NCBI RefSeq assembly: GCF_016056295.1
Contig: NZ_JAECZB010000085.1
Location: 1-36,803 of the forward strand
Direction: 5' to 3'
DNA: 36,803 nucleotides
Source of the DNA: Atlanticothrix silvestris CENA357
GTDB lineage: Bacteria > Cyanobacteriota > Cyanobacteriia > Cyanobacteriales > Nostocaceae
Position 1 is the first letter of the stretch, and every line of letters begins with the position of its first letter. The notes under the pieces are model-generated. The model searched no databases and was not told where the DNA came from. It saw only the letters and a program-made list of their open reading frames with translations. A program made the translations under genes and the position numbers. Positions 25,157-33,885 of the stretch are shown here, piece after piece.

Positions 25157-26962
25157 CTATGCCAACGCTATAAAGTTTTCCACCCCAATGGTGCTAGCTT
25201 GTATTCCAATAAGTTCTGCTAGTTTTTCTTGTGTATTTGTCACCTGAATTGAAGTGCTAAAACTGCCTTGCGTAATTGTGAGTTTCTCAAATGTTAGATC
25301 CTCTAAGATGAAAAAGTCCTCTCCAGGATGATAGTCAAGTATTTTATCTTGTCCGTAAAGCGATCGCAACACAAAGCGATCGGCTCCTTTTTCACCAATA
25401 AGGATATCGTTGCCTTTACCGCCATCGAGGACATCATTGCCCTTACCTCCTAATAAAATGTCTTTCCCCTCTCCTCCTACTAAATAATCTTGCCCTCCCC
25501 GTCCAATTAGAATATCAGCGCCTTTATTTCCATAAAGATTGTCAGCAGAATCTGTCCCATTGATAAAATCGGTACAGTCAGACCCTATCTTTTCTGAAAC
25601 GAATGACTCTATAACAGCTCGATCTGCCTGTACAAGTCCTGAACCTTCTTTTATAGAAAGCGCAGTATTTTGGACTTTAGTACGAATCTCTTCAGGAGTA
25701 AGATTTCCATCGGCTCGATCTAACATTAGAGCTACTATACCTGCTATGTGAGGAGCAGATGCTGAAGTACCAAAAAATTCAGCAAACGAAGAATCAATTG
25801 GGAAATTGGTTGCAACGCCGTCTGGGGCATAGATTTCTGGTTTATTTCTCAGGATGGGATTGGCCAACCTATTGCCGCCAGAATCCAGCAAAATAGGAGA
25901 CCCGCCCTGGCTTGAATAATCCCTGATTTCCGTAGGGTTTTCGATATTCGTGGCACCAACGGTAATGGATCTGGGTGCATTACTGTGTCCGTAAACTGAT
26001 CTATTATTGGCATCTTCGTCTATGTACTCATAGTCAATTGTGCGGTCTGCCCCATTAGCGTTACTAACCCATTTAATAAACGTTGGTTTTTCAGATATGT
26101 CATCACCAACCTTCGCAACTACAAAGTAAAGTTGTTCACCATTTTCAGGGGCATACCTAAGTCCTTGAAGAGGCACATCTACAGCAGACTCGCTAATCAC
26201 CCCTGAGATTCCAACAATATTATCTAGGTTCGGCAATTCAGGCGTATTCACTAAAAACTGAACATATTCTGTTTTGATTTCCCCAATCGGATCGTCCCAT
26301 CCCAAAAGAGGGCTGATTATTGTATTACCCTCTGGGAGATTGATGTTTTGAAAGAAATCTACACCATCGGTGGAATCAAAATCGTGGGCTTGAAATTGAA
26401 AACCTTCAAGCTCAAACTCAGCGCCTGGACGAAATACGCTTTCGTATGAAATTCCGCCATTATTCCCAGCCGAAGAGACAACTACTACACCTTGATCAAT
26501 AGCTGCTTCGATAGCCTTAGCTGCTTTACCGTCTTGCAGAAGAGAAGCAGGAACTATAGCGTCTTCAACGATTATATCGACCCCGGCAGCAACAAGGGTA
26601 GAAACTGCTTTGGCAAAAGTTTCTTCATCTGCAAAGAGGCCGTCTTGGTTCTCTTCAACGAAGGTATGAAAAAATAGCTCTGCCCCTGGTGCTATATCGT
26701 GAACTATCTGACCTAATGCCCTACCTTCATCTAATAGTGGCTCATCAGTATCTGCGAGGATAGTCACAGGTTGCTGATATCCAAATGGATTCGCTTTTCC
26801 AGGCAAATCTCCACTTTTAACATTTTCACTTAATCCAGAAAGCGAATTAAAACTATCCGAGATGATGCCAACTTTAATTCCTTTACCGTCAAGACCAAAA
26901 AGCTGACGTGCAATGTCCGCTTTGAGGATCTGATCGCCTTGAGTTGTTACTTTGCCTACCAT
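25157..26962 (-). CDS. RTX-tailed subtilase-like protein with Glu at the His position
   Basis: The 601-residue protein opens with an S8-like fold. Asp36 is in VGIISDSFNSL and the oxyanion Asn in SSAGNNGG (about 166). The nucleophile Ser400 is in GTSASAPHIAG. The block that should bear the catalytic His reads LLDEGRALGQIVHDIAPGAE, so Glu79 lies where GHGTHVA is expected; an acid in this place is known from sedolisin (S53) peptidases and some S8-like groups. From about residue 465 four to five RTX nonapeptides follow (GGQDYLVGGEGKDILLGGK), then DRFVLRSLYGQDKILDYHPG and the end block. It has no signal peptide; secretion by a type I system is likely. It converges with the CHAT-TPR gene (77-bp gap). 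A hairpin terminator at 27018-27058 isolates it from the peptide gene upstream. Confidence 0.85.
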   Translation of the reverse strand: MVGKVTTQGDQILKADIARQLFGLDGKGIKVGIISDSFNSLSGLSENVKSGDLPGKANPFGYQQPVTILADTDEPLLDEGRALGQIVHDIAPGAELFFHTFVEENQDGLFADEETFAKAVSTLVAAGVDIIVEDAIVPASLLQDGKAAKAIEAAIDQGVVVVSSAGNNGGISYESVFRPGAEFELEGFQFQAHDFDSTDGVDFFQNINLPEGNTIISPLLGWDDPIGEIKTEYVQFLVNTPELPNLDNIVGISGVISESAVDVPLQGLRYAPENGEQLYFVVAKVGDDISEKPTFIKWVSNANGADRTIDYEYIDEDANNRSVYGHSNAPRSITVGATNIENPTEIRDYSSQGGSPILLDSGGNRLANPILRNKPEIYAPDGVATNFPIDSSFAEFFGTSASAPHIAGIVALMLDRADGNLTPEEIRTKVQNTALSIKEGSGLVQADRAVIESFVSEKIGSDCTDFINGTDSADNLYGNKGADILIGRGGQDYLVGGEGKDILLGGKGNDVLDGGKGNDILIGEKGADRFVLRSLYGQDKILDYHPGEDFFILEDLTFEKLTITQGSFSTSIQVTNTQEKLAELIGIQASTIGVENFIALA

Positions 26963-27017
26963 AAATCTGGATATTCAATGACAACAATCGAGATGCTTTA
27001 TTTCGTATGAATTGATT

Positions 27018-27058
27018 AAATCCTCTGAAAGCAAAGCAAGTTTATTTTCAGAGGATTT
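27018..27058 (-). terminator. Strong hairpin terminator of the first GG-peptide gene
   Basis: AAATCCTCTGAAA (27018-27030) and TTTCAGAGGATTT (27046-27058) make a perfect 13-bp stem with a 15-base loop. It lies 76 bases beyond the stop of the minus-strand peptide gene at 27134 and about 55 bases before the RTX-protease start (26962). It probably separates the two transcripts. Confidence 0.65.
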
Positions 27059-27133
27059 CGTATTATTTAATGCTTATCTGAAAGGTACTAAACAACACAG
27101 TTATGCTCCTAGAACTCAGATTTTATTTGGTCT

Positions 27134-27343
27134 CTAATCTGAAGTAGATAAAGAAGCCGCCCAAGCTAACACTCTACTACCTGTTCTAATCAAAGTAATA
27201 TCGTATGCAACACGAGCAGCAATAGGATTTTTAGTAGCATACAATGTAGCTGCGTATCCTCCTCTAACAATATTGATGTCCTCGCAGCTTAATTCAGATA
27301 GCGAGCAAGCATTATCTAAATCTAGTACTTTAATGTGTGCCAT
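27134..27343 (-). CDS. Double-glycine leader peptide A (bacteriocin/microcin-type precursor)
   Basis: The 69-residue precursor has a 29-residue leader ending LSELSCEDINIVRGG, the usual acidic/hydrophobic GG leader cut by C39 peptidases. The 40-residue core is YAATLYATKNPIAARVAYDI, TLIRTGSRVLAWAASLSTSD. The core has no Cys and is slightly basic and amphipathic. AAGGACAAAGAAAACA precedes the ATG (27343). Its tandem twin at 27721 has 25 of 29 leader positions identical but only 21 of 40 core positions. It faces the C39 exporter operon across a divergent region. It may be a bacteriocin, or a signalling/matrix peptide like the EbfG proteins of Synechococcus elongatus; the sequence cannot tell which. 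Confidence 0.8.
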   Translation of the reverse strand: MAHIKVLDLDNACSLSELSCEDINIVRGGYAATLYATKNPIAARVAYDITLIRTGSRVLAWAASLSTSD

Positions 27344-27530
27344 TGTTTTCTTTGTCCTTAATAGAGTTGTTTGTTGAGATTAACTTTTACTTATTAACCT
27401 CAACTCAAAGATATGATTTTTTATAAACAATTTCAAGAATTAAAAACTTCTTTTTTATGCATAAATAAGAGTGTTTTGTTTCTAAAGTAAAGCATCGTTT
27501 TCTGCATTGTCAGTTACAAACAAAAAACTC

Positions 27531-27557
27531 TACCTGCATCATTAGTAAATGCAGGTA
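27531..27557 (-). terminator. Rho-independent terminator of GG-peptide B gene
   Basis: TACCTGCAT (27531-27539) and ATGCAGGTA (27549-27557) form a 9-bp stem with a 9-base loop. On the minus strand the stem is followed by GAGTTTTTTGTTTG, a good U-run. It lies about 165 bases past the stop of the gene at 27721. Confidence 0.7.
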
Positions 27558-27720
27558 AAGTCTCTATTTATTGACTAATTAACAAAATCTATTTACACGG
27601 ATTGATTAATCCACCGAAACTAAATCAAGTTCAGCTCAGGAATTTTATATCATCTAATACCTATCTGAAAGGCACTAAACAGCACAGTTATGATACTAAC
27701 ACTCAGATTTTATTTGGTCT

Positions 27721-27930
27721 TTAATCTGTAGTAGATAAAGAAGCCGCCCTAGCTAACTGTTTATCACCTGTTGTCATCAAAGTATATGCGTATGCAGCAT
27801 AAGCAAACCCGGCATTTCTAGTAGCTGTAAATACAGCTATGTATCCTCCTCTAACAATATTTATGTCCTCGGAGCTTAATTCAGATAGTGAGCAAGCATT
27901 ATCTAAATTTAGTACTTTGATCTGTGTCAT
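27721..27930 (-). CDS. Double-glycine leader peptide B (tandem paralogue)
   Basis: The 69-residue precursor is the tandem twin of the gene at 27134. The leader ends LSELSSEDINIVRGG; the 40-residue core is YIAVFTATRNAGFAYAAYAY, TLMTTGDKQLARAASLSTTD. The core ends share AASLST with peptide A, but the middle is different and richer in Ala/Tyr. TTAAGAAGAAAGAAAACA precedes the ATG (27930). Conserved leaders with diverged cores are what is expected of peptides that share one exporter but have separate targets. Confidence 0.8.
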   Translation of the reverse strand: MTQIKVLNLDNACSLSELSSEDINIVRGGYIAVFTATRNAGFAYAAYAYTLMTTGDKQLARAASLSTTD

Positions 27931-28035
27931 TGTTTTCTTTCTTCTTAATAGAATTGTTTGGTTGAGGTTCTAAAGTTAGTTTGTACAATTTTTAAGTCTT
28001 TGACTTAATAGTGAGTGCAAGTCATTTGCGGACAG

Positions 28036-28081
28036 ACTAACTCTACTGACATTTAAAACTGTTGATGTCAGTAAAGTTAGT
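28036..28081. terminator. 17-bp hairpin after GG-peptide C gene
   Basis: ACTAACTCTACTGACAT (28036-28052) and ATGTCAGTAAAGTTAGT (28065-28081) pair with a single mismatch. It begins 17 bases past the stop of the minus-strand gene at 28098. The U-run (TTTTTATT) is on the plus-strand side, so it may be bidirectional or simply protect the mRNA 3' end. Confidence 0.55.
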
Positions 28082-28097
28082 TTTTATTAGCTAGCTA

Positions 28098-28364
28098 TTA
28101 TCTTGGATTAGACAAAGAACCAACTCCCCAACCTATGGGATTACTAGCTAATAATGCCGCTCCTGCAACAGTGCCAAGTCCAGTTATAAGACCAGCTCCA
28201 ACCGATCCCCCCAAGGATGCGCCAGTTACAGCCGCAGCTCCTCCACCAGTAACAGCCCCAATACCAAATAAAGCAGCACCTCCACTGATATTGTTTACAT
28301 CATCATTAGTTAAATCGCTGATGGAACTTTGAGAATTTAGATCAGAAATATTAATGTTAGCCAT
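28098..28364 (-). CDS. Double-glycine leader peptide C, Gly/Ala-rich hydrophobic core
   Basis: The 88-residue precursor has a 29-residue leader (ISDLNSQSSISDLTNDDVNN then ISGG) and a 59-residue core of small residues with many GxxxG-like patterns (FGIGAVTGGGAAAVTGAS, AGLITGLGTVAGAALLAS). That resembles membrane-inserting class II bacteriocin-like peptides. There is no Cys, so disulphide or lanthionine rings are excluded. AAAGGA lies before the ATG (28364). It is unrelated in its core to peptides A and B but has the same leader length and GG site, so one exporter could process all three. Confidence 0.78.
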   Translation of the reverse strand: MANINISDLNSQSSISDLTNDDVNNISGGAALFGIGAVTGGGAAAVTGASLGGSVGAGLITGLGTVAGAALLASNPIGWGVGSLSNPR

Positions 28365-28822
28365 TATTTTCCTTTGAGATTGAGCTATTGAAAATATGAT
28401 TAGCTGCGTCGTGCTTAATCACATTTCCATATTCTGAGATTAAATGGTTTATTTCAAGGGTTAAAATCTCATTGTTTATGCATAACTCAAAGAATTATGT
28501 TTTCATCTTTAAAACTTCCATTTTAAGCAAACATGGGAATCTAATCTGCTAATTTCAAGTGCAGTGACACGTTATCAATAATTGGAATCATGTAATTTTA
28601 AACTAAGGTTATATCTGTAGTCTTAGATTGTGCTGCTTTTACCTTGTGACAACACCAAAGCGTAAAAAGCCATATTTCTAATCTTTCACGCGATTCTTGT
28701 AAAGCTTTGTAACGAGATGTGGAATACCCGGAGTTTTGATTCAGAGAAGTAACAGAGGTTCTCAGGAAATATCCAGATTAATTTCTATCTGGGCATTGCA
28801 AGTTATACCAGGAGGAATTGCT
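28365..28822. other. Divergent control region between GG-peptides and exporter operon
   Basis: These 458 bases are AT-rich and contain no supported gene. It should hold the minus-strand promoter of peptide C and the plus-strand promoter of the exporter operon. The HTH frame is open upstream from 28736 (TTG) but has no ribosome binding site there, in contrast to GTG 28823. Confidence 0.45.
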
Positions 28823-29380
28823 GTGGACAAGCAAGGTCTATACTTAACAACTTTTCAGCGTAAGCTTTTGCTCAAGAGTCTAGAAACAGATTTACGTCCA
28901 GAATACCGCCGTCGTATTGAAATTATGCTGCTTGCAGATGCAGGCCAATCTCAAACTCAAATTTGCGAAGCGTTAGGATGCTCTCAGGAGACAGCACGGC
29001 ACTGGATGACGATCGCCCAAACAGGTCAAGCTCACCACTGGAGCGATCGCCCGATGGGTCGTCCCAAAGCTGTGAATGAGCAATATCTGGCTCGTTTACA
29101 AGAACTGGCAAGCCATAGTCCGCGTGAGTATGGCTATTCATTTGAACGCTGGACAGGACAATGGTTAAGTAAGCATCTGACAAAAGAGATGGGAATTAAA
29201 GTTAGTGCTTGCCACATTAACCGCTTGCTCAAGGAAATGGGACTTTCGACTCGAAAAACAGGCAAAACTGCCCAGAAAGAAACTGATACAAAAAATTCTC
29301 GGATTACTATTAGCAACCTGTCACCAAATCCAGAGCCTGATTTTCGCTGGTCATTGAATTTCGCTAAAACCAGTAACTAA
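28823..29380 (+). CDS. Transposase-derived helix-turn-helix protein, likely regulator
   Basis: The start is placed at GTG 28823, preceded by CCAGGAGGAATTGCT, a strong ribosome binding site; a longer frame from TTG 28736 has none. The 185-residue product begins LTTFQRKLLLKSLETDLRPE, continues with the helix-turn-helix GQSQTQICEALGCSQETARH, then a second HTH-like region (QWLSKHLTKEMGIKVSACHI, NRLLKEMGLSTRKTG). This is the DNA-binding half of an IS630-type transposase, without the DDE catalytic half; the C-terminal 45 residues are unlike a transposase. The gene sits 26 bp upstream of the exporter. It is probably a domesticated DNA-binding protein that regulates the locus; it could also be a remnant. 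The well-formed start argues for a functional gene. Confidence 0.7.
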   Translation: MDKQGLYLTTFQRKLLLKSLETDLRPEYRRRIEIMLLADAGQSQTQICEALGCSQETARHWMTIAQTGQAHHWSDRPMGRPKAVNEQYLARLQELASHSPREYGYSFERWTGQWLSKHLTKEMGIKVSACHINRLLKEMGLSTRKTGKTAQKETDTKNSRITISNLSPNPEPDFRWSLNFAKTSN

Positions 29381-29406
29381 TTCTGCCGTTAAACTTGCAA
29401 CAAATC

Positions 29407-32400
29407 ATGGTTCAGAACAAAACAGAATTTTCCACTCAACAGCTTGCCCAAACTCTGGGTCAGACTCTTTCAGAACAGGAATTTTCAGACTGCATCAAAC
29501 AAATTGAAATTCTCCAACCGGGTGCAGGTAAACTGTTCTGGCAAACAGCAGACGCAAGTGTTGGCATTTATATAATTCTGGCAGGTAAAGTCAGATTGCT
29601 CGATAGCACCGATAATTTAATCGCCTCCCTGAGTACAGGAACATCATTCGGTGAACTAACGCTATTTCCAGAAGAACAATTTCAACCTTACGCTGCTAGG
29701 GCTTCGGTAAATCTCAAAGTTGGTTATATTCCAGGAAATTATTTGCGATCGCTTATCCGCAAATATCCTTCTATTGGGCAGCATCTTCACCATCAAGCAT
29801 TACTTTGGGATTTACTGCTGTTATGTCGCCAGAATGCAGCGCTGAATAATGCTACTTACGAAGGCGTAATGCAAATACAACCTCTTCTAGAGCAGCATAA
29901 TCTTCAAATTAACAAACTTCCATCTTCTTTACTCAAAGACCAGCAACTCTGGATATTGCGTCGCGGCGAACTACTGCATACATCAAGACTCAAACTCACT
30001 GCGGGTAATATTTACACTTTATCTCAGTTACCTAAAGAGCGTGGTTGGCAGGTAACTCAACCAACACAACTCTACAGCCTCAGCCGTTCGCATTGGGAAA
30101 CTGCATTACAATATTTACCACAACTGGCTGAACTCGATGCTACCCCATCAGCTAACAACCATTCAGTTGCAGCATCTGAGCCTGTTATATTTCCCCAATT
30201 TACTGTTGAGCCAGAAAACCAATTCAAGAAAAAAATTAATCAAGCCTACTTCCCTAGCCCAACTGTAAAAATCGGTCATTTATGGCAACGCATCACTCGA
30301 AGCTATCCTTTCTTTGAGCAACAAAGTGCGTCTGACTGCGGTGCGGCTTGCTTAGTCATGCTTGGTCGCTACTGGGGTAAACATTTTAGCGTCAATCGAC
30401 TACGGGACATTGCCAACGTTGATCGTAATGGTTCATCGCTGCGAGGTTTAGCGGCAGCAGCAGAAAGCATCGGCTTTTCAACTCGACCTGTAAAAGCCAG
30501 CCTTGATAAACTTGCCCAGCAAAGCTTACCTGCTATCGTGCATTGGGAAGGCAAACATTATATTGTCGTCTACGAAATCACAGGCGATCGCGTTATTGTG
30601 GGAGATCCTGCTATTGGTCAGCGCACCCTCACTCATACGGAATTTAAAAAAGGTTGGACTGGCTATGCTTTATTACTTCAACCCACAGCCTTACTCAGAG
30701 AAACAAAAGAATCTAGCACTCCTTTCTGGCAGTTTTTTGAGTTAACTAAACCTCACTGGCTGGTTTTATTGGAAGTTTTCATTGCTTCCATCCTAATTCA
30801 AATTTTTGGTCTAATCACACCCTTATTTACACAATTATTGTTAGACCGAGTAGTTGTGCAACGCAGTGAACTGACATTAACGGCTGTAGGTATAGGCTTA
30901 ATCATTTTTAGCCTTTTTCGAGTTGCCATCACTGGACTACGACAATACCTTTTAGACCATACAGCTAACCGAGTAGATTTAGCCTTGATTGTCGGTTTTA
31001 TTACCCATACTTTCCGCTTACCTTTGAAATATTTTGAGTCTCGCTACGTTGGCGATATTATTTCTCGTGTGCAGGAAAACCGCAAAATTCAACGTTTTTT
31101 AACTGGCGAAGCATTATCTATATTTCTCGATTTACTAACAGTATTCGTCTATGTAGGATTGATGTTTTGGTATAGCTGGAAGATGGCATTAATGACCTTA
31201 GTAATTGTGCCGCCATTCGTATTATTGGCGCTGATTGCTACACCTTTTTTACAACGTGTTTCCCGCGAGATTTTTGGCGCACATAACGAGGAAACTGGGT
31301 ATTTAATTCAATCTCTCACTGGTATCCGCACAATTAAATCGATGGCAGTTGAGCAAACAGTACGCTGGCAATGGGAAGAACTTTTTGGGAAGTCAGTGAA
31401 AAAGAATTTTTCCGGGCAAATAATTGGCAACACACTGCAAATATTTAGCTCTGGGATTGAAGCTGTAGTCACGGCAGCATTACTGTGGTTTGGGGCATGG
31501 CAAGTGATTCAAAATGAACTCACCATTGGGCAACTGATTGCTTTTAATATGTTGCTAGGTAATGTGATTAATCCCTTCCAAAGGCTGATTTTACTGTGGA
31601 ATGAGTTGCAAGAAGTACTAATTGCTGTTGAACGAATTAATGACGTGATTGATGCTGAACCAGAAGAAGATTTACAACATCAGTCTCATCAATATTTACC
31701 AGCAATTCGTGGTTACATTCGCTTTGATAAAGTTACTTTCCGCTATCATTCAGAAAGCGATATAAACACCTTAGAAAACATCAGTTTTGAAGTCCAACCG
31801 GGACAGACGATCGCACTTGTCGGGCGCAGTGGTTCGGGAAAGACAACGATATCTAAGCTGATATTAGGGCTGTATCCGCCCACAGAAGGGAAGATTTTGA
31901 TTGATGGCTATGATATCACCAGTTTGTCGCTGCGATCGCTCCGCCAGCAAATTGGTGTTGTTGACCAAGATACCTTTCTGTTTGGCAGTACAATTCGGGA
32001 AAATATTAGTTTAGGTCATCCTGAAGCCTCTTTAGAAGAAGTCATAAAAGCCGCTGAACAAGCTGGCGCACATCAATTTATTAAAGAATTACCGATGGGC
32101 TACGAAACCCTGATCGGTGAGGGAGGAGGAACACTATCGGGTGGACAAAGACAACGATTAGCGATCGCTCGCGCCCTTGTGGGAAATCCTCGACTACTGA
32201 TTTTAGATGAAGCTACCAGTAGCCTTGATGCTGAATCTGAACGCATCATCCAGACTAACCTCAACACAATTCTCCAAGATAGAACAACAGTAGTAATTGC
32301 ACATCGTCTATCAACAGTACGCAATGCTGACAAAATTTTGGTACTCGATAAAGGCTTGTTAGTTGAAAGTGGCACTCACGAGGAATTAATGGCTAAACGC

Positions 32401-32448
32401 GGCCATTATTTTTACCTCAATCAACAACAACTGACTGTAGCAATTTAA
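29407..32448 (+). CDS. C39-peptidase ABC exporter with N-terminal cNMP-binding domain
   Basis: The start is taken as ATG 29407 (a TTG at 29395 is the alternative). The 1013-residue protein has a cNMP-binding-type domain at about 25-145 (ASVGIYIILAGKVRLLDST, GTSFGELTLFP) and a second, weaker similar region at 150-245. The C39 peptidase domain is at about 300-435: catalytic Cys311 in SASDCGAACL, His384 in GKHYIVVYEI and Asp in VGDPAIGQ. It is followed by six membrane helices (about 455-740) and an ATPase domain with Walker A GRSGSGKTT, signature LSGGQRQRL and Walker B LLILDEATSSLD. All peptidase residues are intact, so this is a peptide-processing exporter, not an RTX-type HlyB. It should cut GG leaders and export the peptides. 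Binding of a cyclic nucleotide may gate it. Confidence 0.93.
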   Translation: MVQNKTEFSTQQLAQTLGQTLSEQEFSDCIKQIEILQPGAGKLFWQTADASVGIYIILAGKVRLLDSTDNLIASLSTGTSFGELTLFPEEQFQPYAARASVNLKVGYIPGNYLRSLIRKYPSIGQHLHHQALLWDLLLLCRQNAALNNATYEGVMQIQPLLEQHNLQINKLPSSLLKDQQLWILRRGELLHTSRLKLTAGNIYTLSQLPKERGWQVTQPTQLYSLSRSHWETALQYLPQLAELDATPSANNHSVAASEPVIFPQFTVEPENQFKKKINQAYFPSPTVKIGHLWQRITRSYPFFEQQSASDCGAACLVMLGRYWGKHFSVNRLRDIANVDRNGSSLRGLAAAAESIGFSTRPVKASLDKLAQQSLPAIVHWEGKHYIVVYEITGDRVIVGDPAIGQRTLTHTEFKKGWTGYALLLQPTALLRETKESSTPFWQFFELTKPHWLVLLEVFIASILIQIFGLITPLFTQLLLDRVVVQRSELTLTAVGIGLIIFSLFRVAITGLRQYLLDHTANRVDLALIVGFITHTFRLPLKYFESRYVGDIISRVQENRKIQRFLTGEALSIFLDLLTVFVYVGLMFWYSWKMALMTLVIVPPFVLLALIATPFLQRVSREIFGAHNEETGYLIQSLTGIRTIKSMAVEQTVRWQWEELFGKSVKKNFSGQIIGNTLQIFSSGIEAVVTAALLWFGAWQVIQNELTIGQLIAFNMLLGNVINPFQRLILLWNELQEVLIAVERINDVIDAEPEEDLQHQSHQYLPAIRGYIRFDKVTFRYHSESDINTLENISFEVQPGQTIALVGRSGSGKTTISKLILGLYPPTEGKILIDGYDITSLSLRSLRQQIGVVDQDTFLFGSTIRENISLGHPEASLEEVIKAAEQAGAHQFIKELPMGYETLIGEGGGTLSGGQRQRLAIARALVGNPRLLILDEATSSLDAESERIIQTNLNTILQDRTTVVIAHRLSTVRNADKILVLDKGLLVESGTHEELMAKRGHYFYLNQQQLTVAI

Positions 32449-32470
32449 ATTAATAATTAGAGAAATAACC

Positions 32471-33853
32471 ATGACAAACGAATTTATTCCACAAGAACAA
32501 TTTAGCCAGAATGGTCACTACCATAATAATCAACTGGATTTAAAACCCCAGGCAAAATCTTTTACATCTATCAATGAAGATTGGTCATCTTTAACTAAAG
32601 AAATAATTGATACGTTACCACGAGTTTGGACACGCGGATTGCTGTATTGGTTATTAATATTTGCTGTGATCATTTTACCTTGGGCAATGCTATCTAAAGT
32701 AGATGAAACAGGTAGTGCTAGAGGACGACTTGAACCTCAAGGCAAAACTTTGAGATTAGATGCGCCTGTTACGGGAAAAGTTATAGGCATCAATGTTAAA
32801 GAAGGACAGATTGTCAAAGCTGGACAAATTTTGCTGGAGTTGGAATCAGATTTAACTCGCACTGAACTACAACAAGCTCAGTCCAAGCTTGAAGGTCAAC
32901 AAAATCAAATAAATCAGCTTCAGTTACTAAAAAACCAACTCACAATGTCTTTGCGTACTCAAAAATTACAAAATCAAGCTCAAGAGTCTGAACAACTTGC
33001 TCAACTTGACCAAATTCAGCAACGGCTTAATTCCAGCAGACAATTATATATGCTAGAAAAAGGTCGCTTGGAATTAGCTAATAATGAAATAAAACGTTAT
33101 CGATATCTTTGGCAAAAAGGCGCTATTTCTAAAAGTAAATTAGAAGAAGTAGAAGCCGCTATGTTTGAACGTCAAAGACTTCTAGAACAAGCTCAATCAG
33201 ATATTCAACAAGCTACTACTGAAATTACTAAACAACAAAGTACTAATCAACGTATCAGCCGTACAGGTGAACTTGCACTTTTAGATGGACAAAAACAAAT
33301 TCAAGAACTTCAATCTCAAGTTGTTGATTTACTCTCACAAATTGATCAAACTAAAAAACAAATACAGTCTTTGCAATTTCAACTACAACAGCAAACTCTT
33401 CGCACTCCCATTGATGGCACAATCTTTCAGTTATCTATAAATAATGCTGGAGCAGTTGTACAACCGGGACAAATGCTTACACAAATTGCACCTCAGGGAG
33501 TACCTTTAATATTTAGAGCCGAAATGCCCAGTCAAGAAAGTGGTTTTTTACGTGTAGGAATGCCTGTAAAACTAAAATTTGATGCTTATCCTTTTCAAGA
33601 TTATGGAGTAATAGAAGGCAAACTCCGCTGGATTTCGCCAGATTCTAAAGTTGTCGAAACTGCCCAAGGCAAAGTTGAAAATTTTGAACTAGAAATTGAA
33701 TTACCAAAAACTTATATTGAAACTAGAAATAAACGGATTTTATTAACCCCAGGTCAAACAGCGACTGCTGAGGTAATTATTCGAGAGCGTCGTATTGTTG
33801 ACTTCGTATTAGATCCATTTAAAAAATTGCAAGAAGGTGGCTTAGAGCTTTAA
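32471..33853 (+). CDS. HlyD-family membrane-fusion adaptor
   Basis: The 460-residue protein has one N-terminal membrane helix (about 55-77, GLLYWLLIFAVIILPWAML), then the lipoyl half-motif (GKTLRLDAPVTGKVIGIN, EGQIVKAGQILLELESD). A long coiled coil follows (about 120-310, Gln/Leu-rich, LAQLDQIQQRLNSSRQ and QIDQTKKQIQSLQFQLQQ), then the second lipoyl half and a beta-barrel (TLRTPIDGTIFQLSINNAG, FRAEMPSQESGFLRVGMP). It is the periplasmic adaptor that links the ABC exporter, encoded 22 bp upstream, to an outer-membrane channel not seen in this window. Confidence 0.92.
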   Translation: MTNEFIPQEQFSQNGHYHNNQLDLKPQAKSFTSINEDWSSLTKEIIDTLPRVWTRGLLYWLLIFAVIILPWAMLSKVDETGSARGRLEPQGKTLRLDAPVTGKVIGINVKEGQIVKAGQILLELESDLTRTELQQAQSKLEGQQNQINQLQLLKNQLTMSLRTQKLQNQAQESEQLAQLDQIQQRLNSSRQLYMLEKGRLELANNEIKRYRYLWQKGAISKSKLEEVEAAMFERQRLLEQAQSDIQQATTEITKQQSTNQRISRTGELALLDGQKQIQELQSQVVDLLSQIDQTKKQIQSLQFQLQQQTLRTPIDGTIFQLSINNAGAVVQPGQMLTQIAPQGVPLIFRAEMPSQESGFLRVGMPVKLKFDAYPFQDYGVIEGKLRWISPDSKVVETAQGKVENFELEIELPKTYIETRNKRILLTPGQTATAEVIIRERRIVDFVLDPFKKLQEGGLEL

Positions 33854-33885
33854 TCTTTTTAGTTGTATTAATCAGGAGTCGGTTT

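Larger units (their letters stand above)
27074..27945 (-). repeat. Tandem duplication carrying two GG-peptide genes
   Basis: The segment 27074-27358 is copied at 27661-27945, offset 587 bp. Both share CTGAAAGGYACTAAACARCA, the 3' flank CTCAGATTTTATTTGGTCT, the gene, and the 5' leader with TTAATAGARTTGTTTG. The DNA between the copies (27359-27660) is unique and holds a terminator hairpin. Confidence 0.75.
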
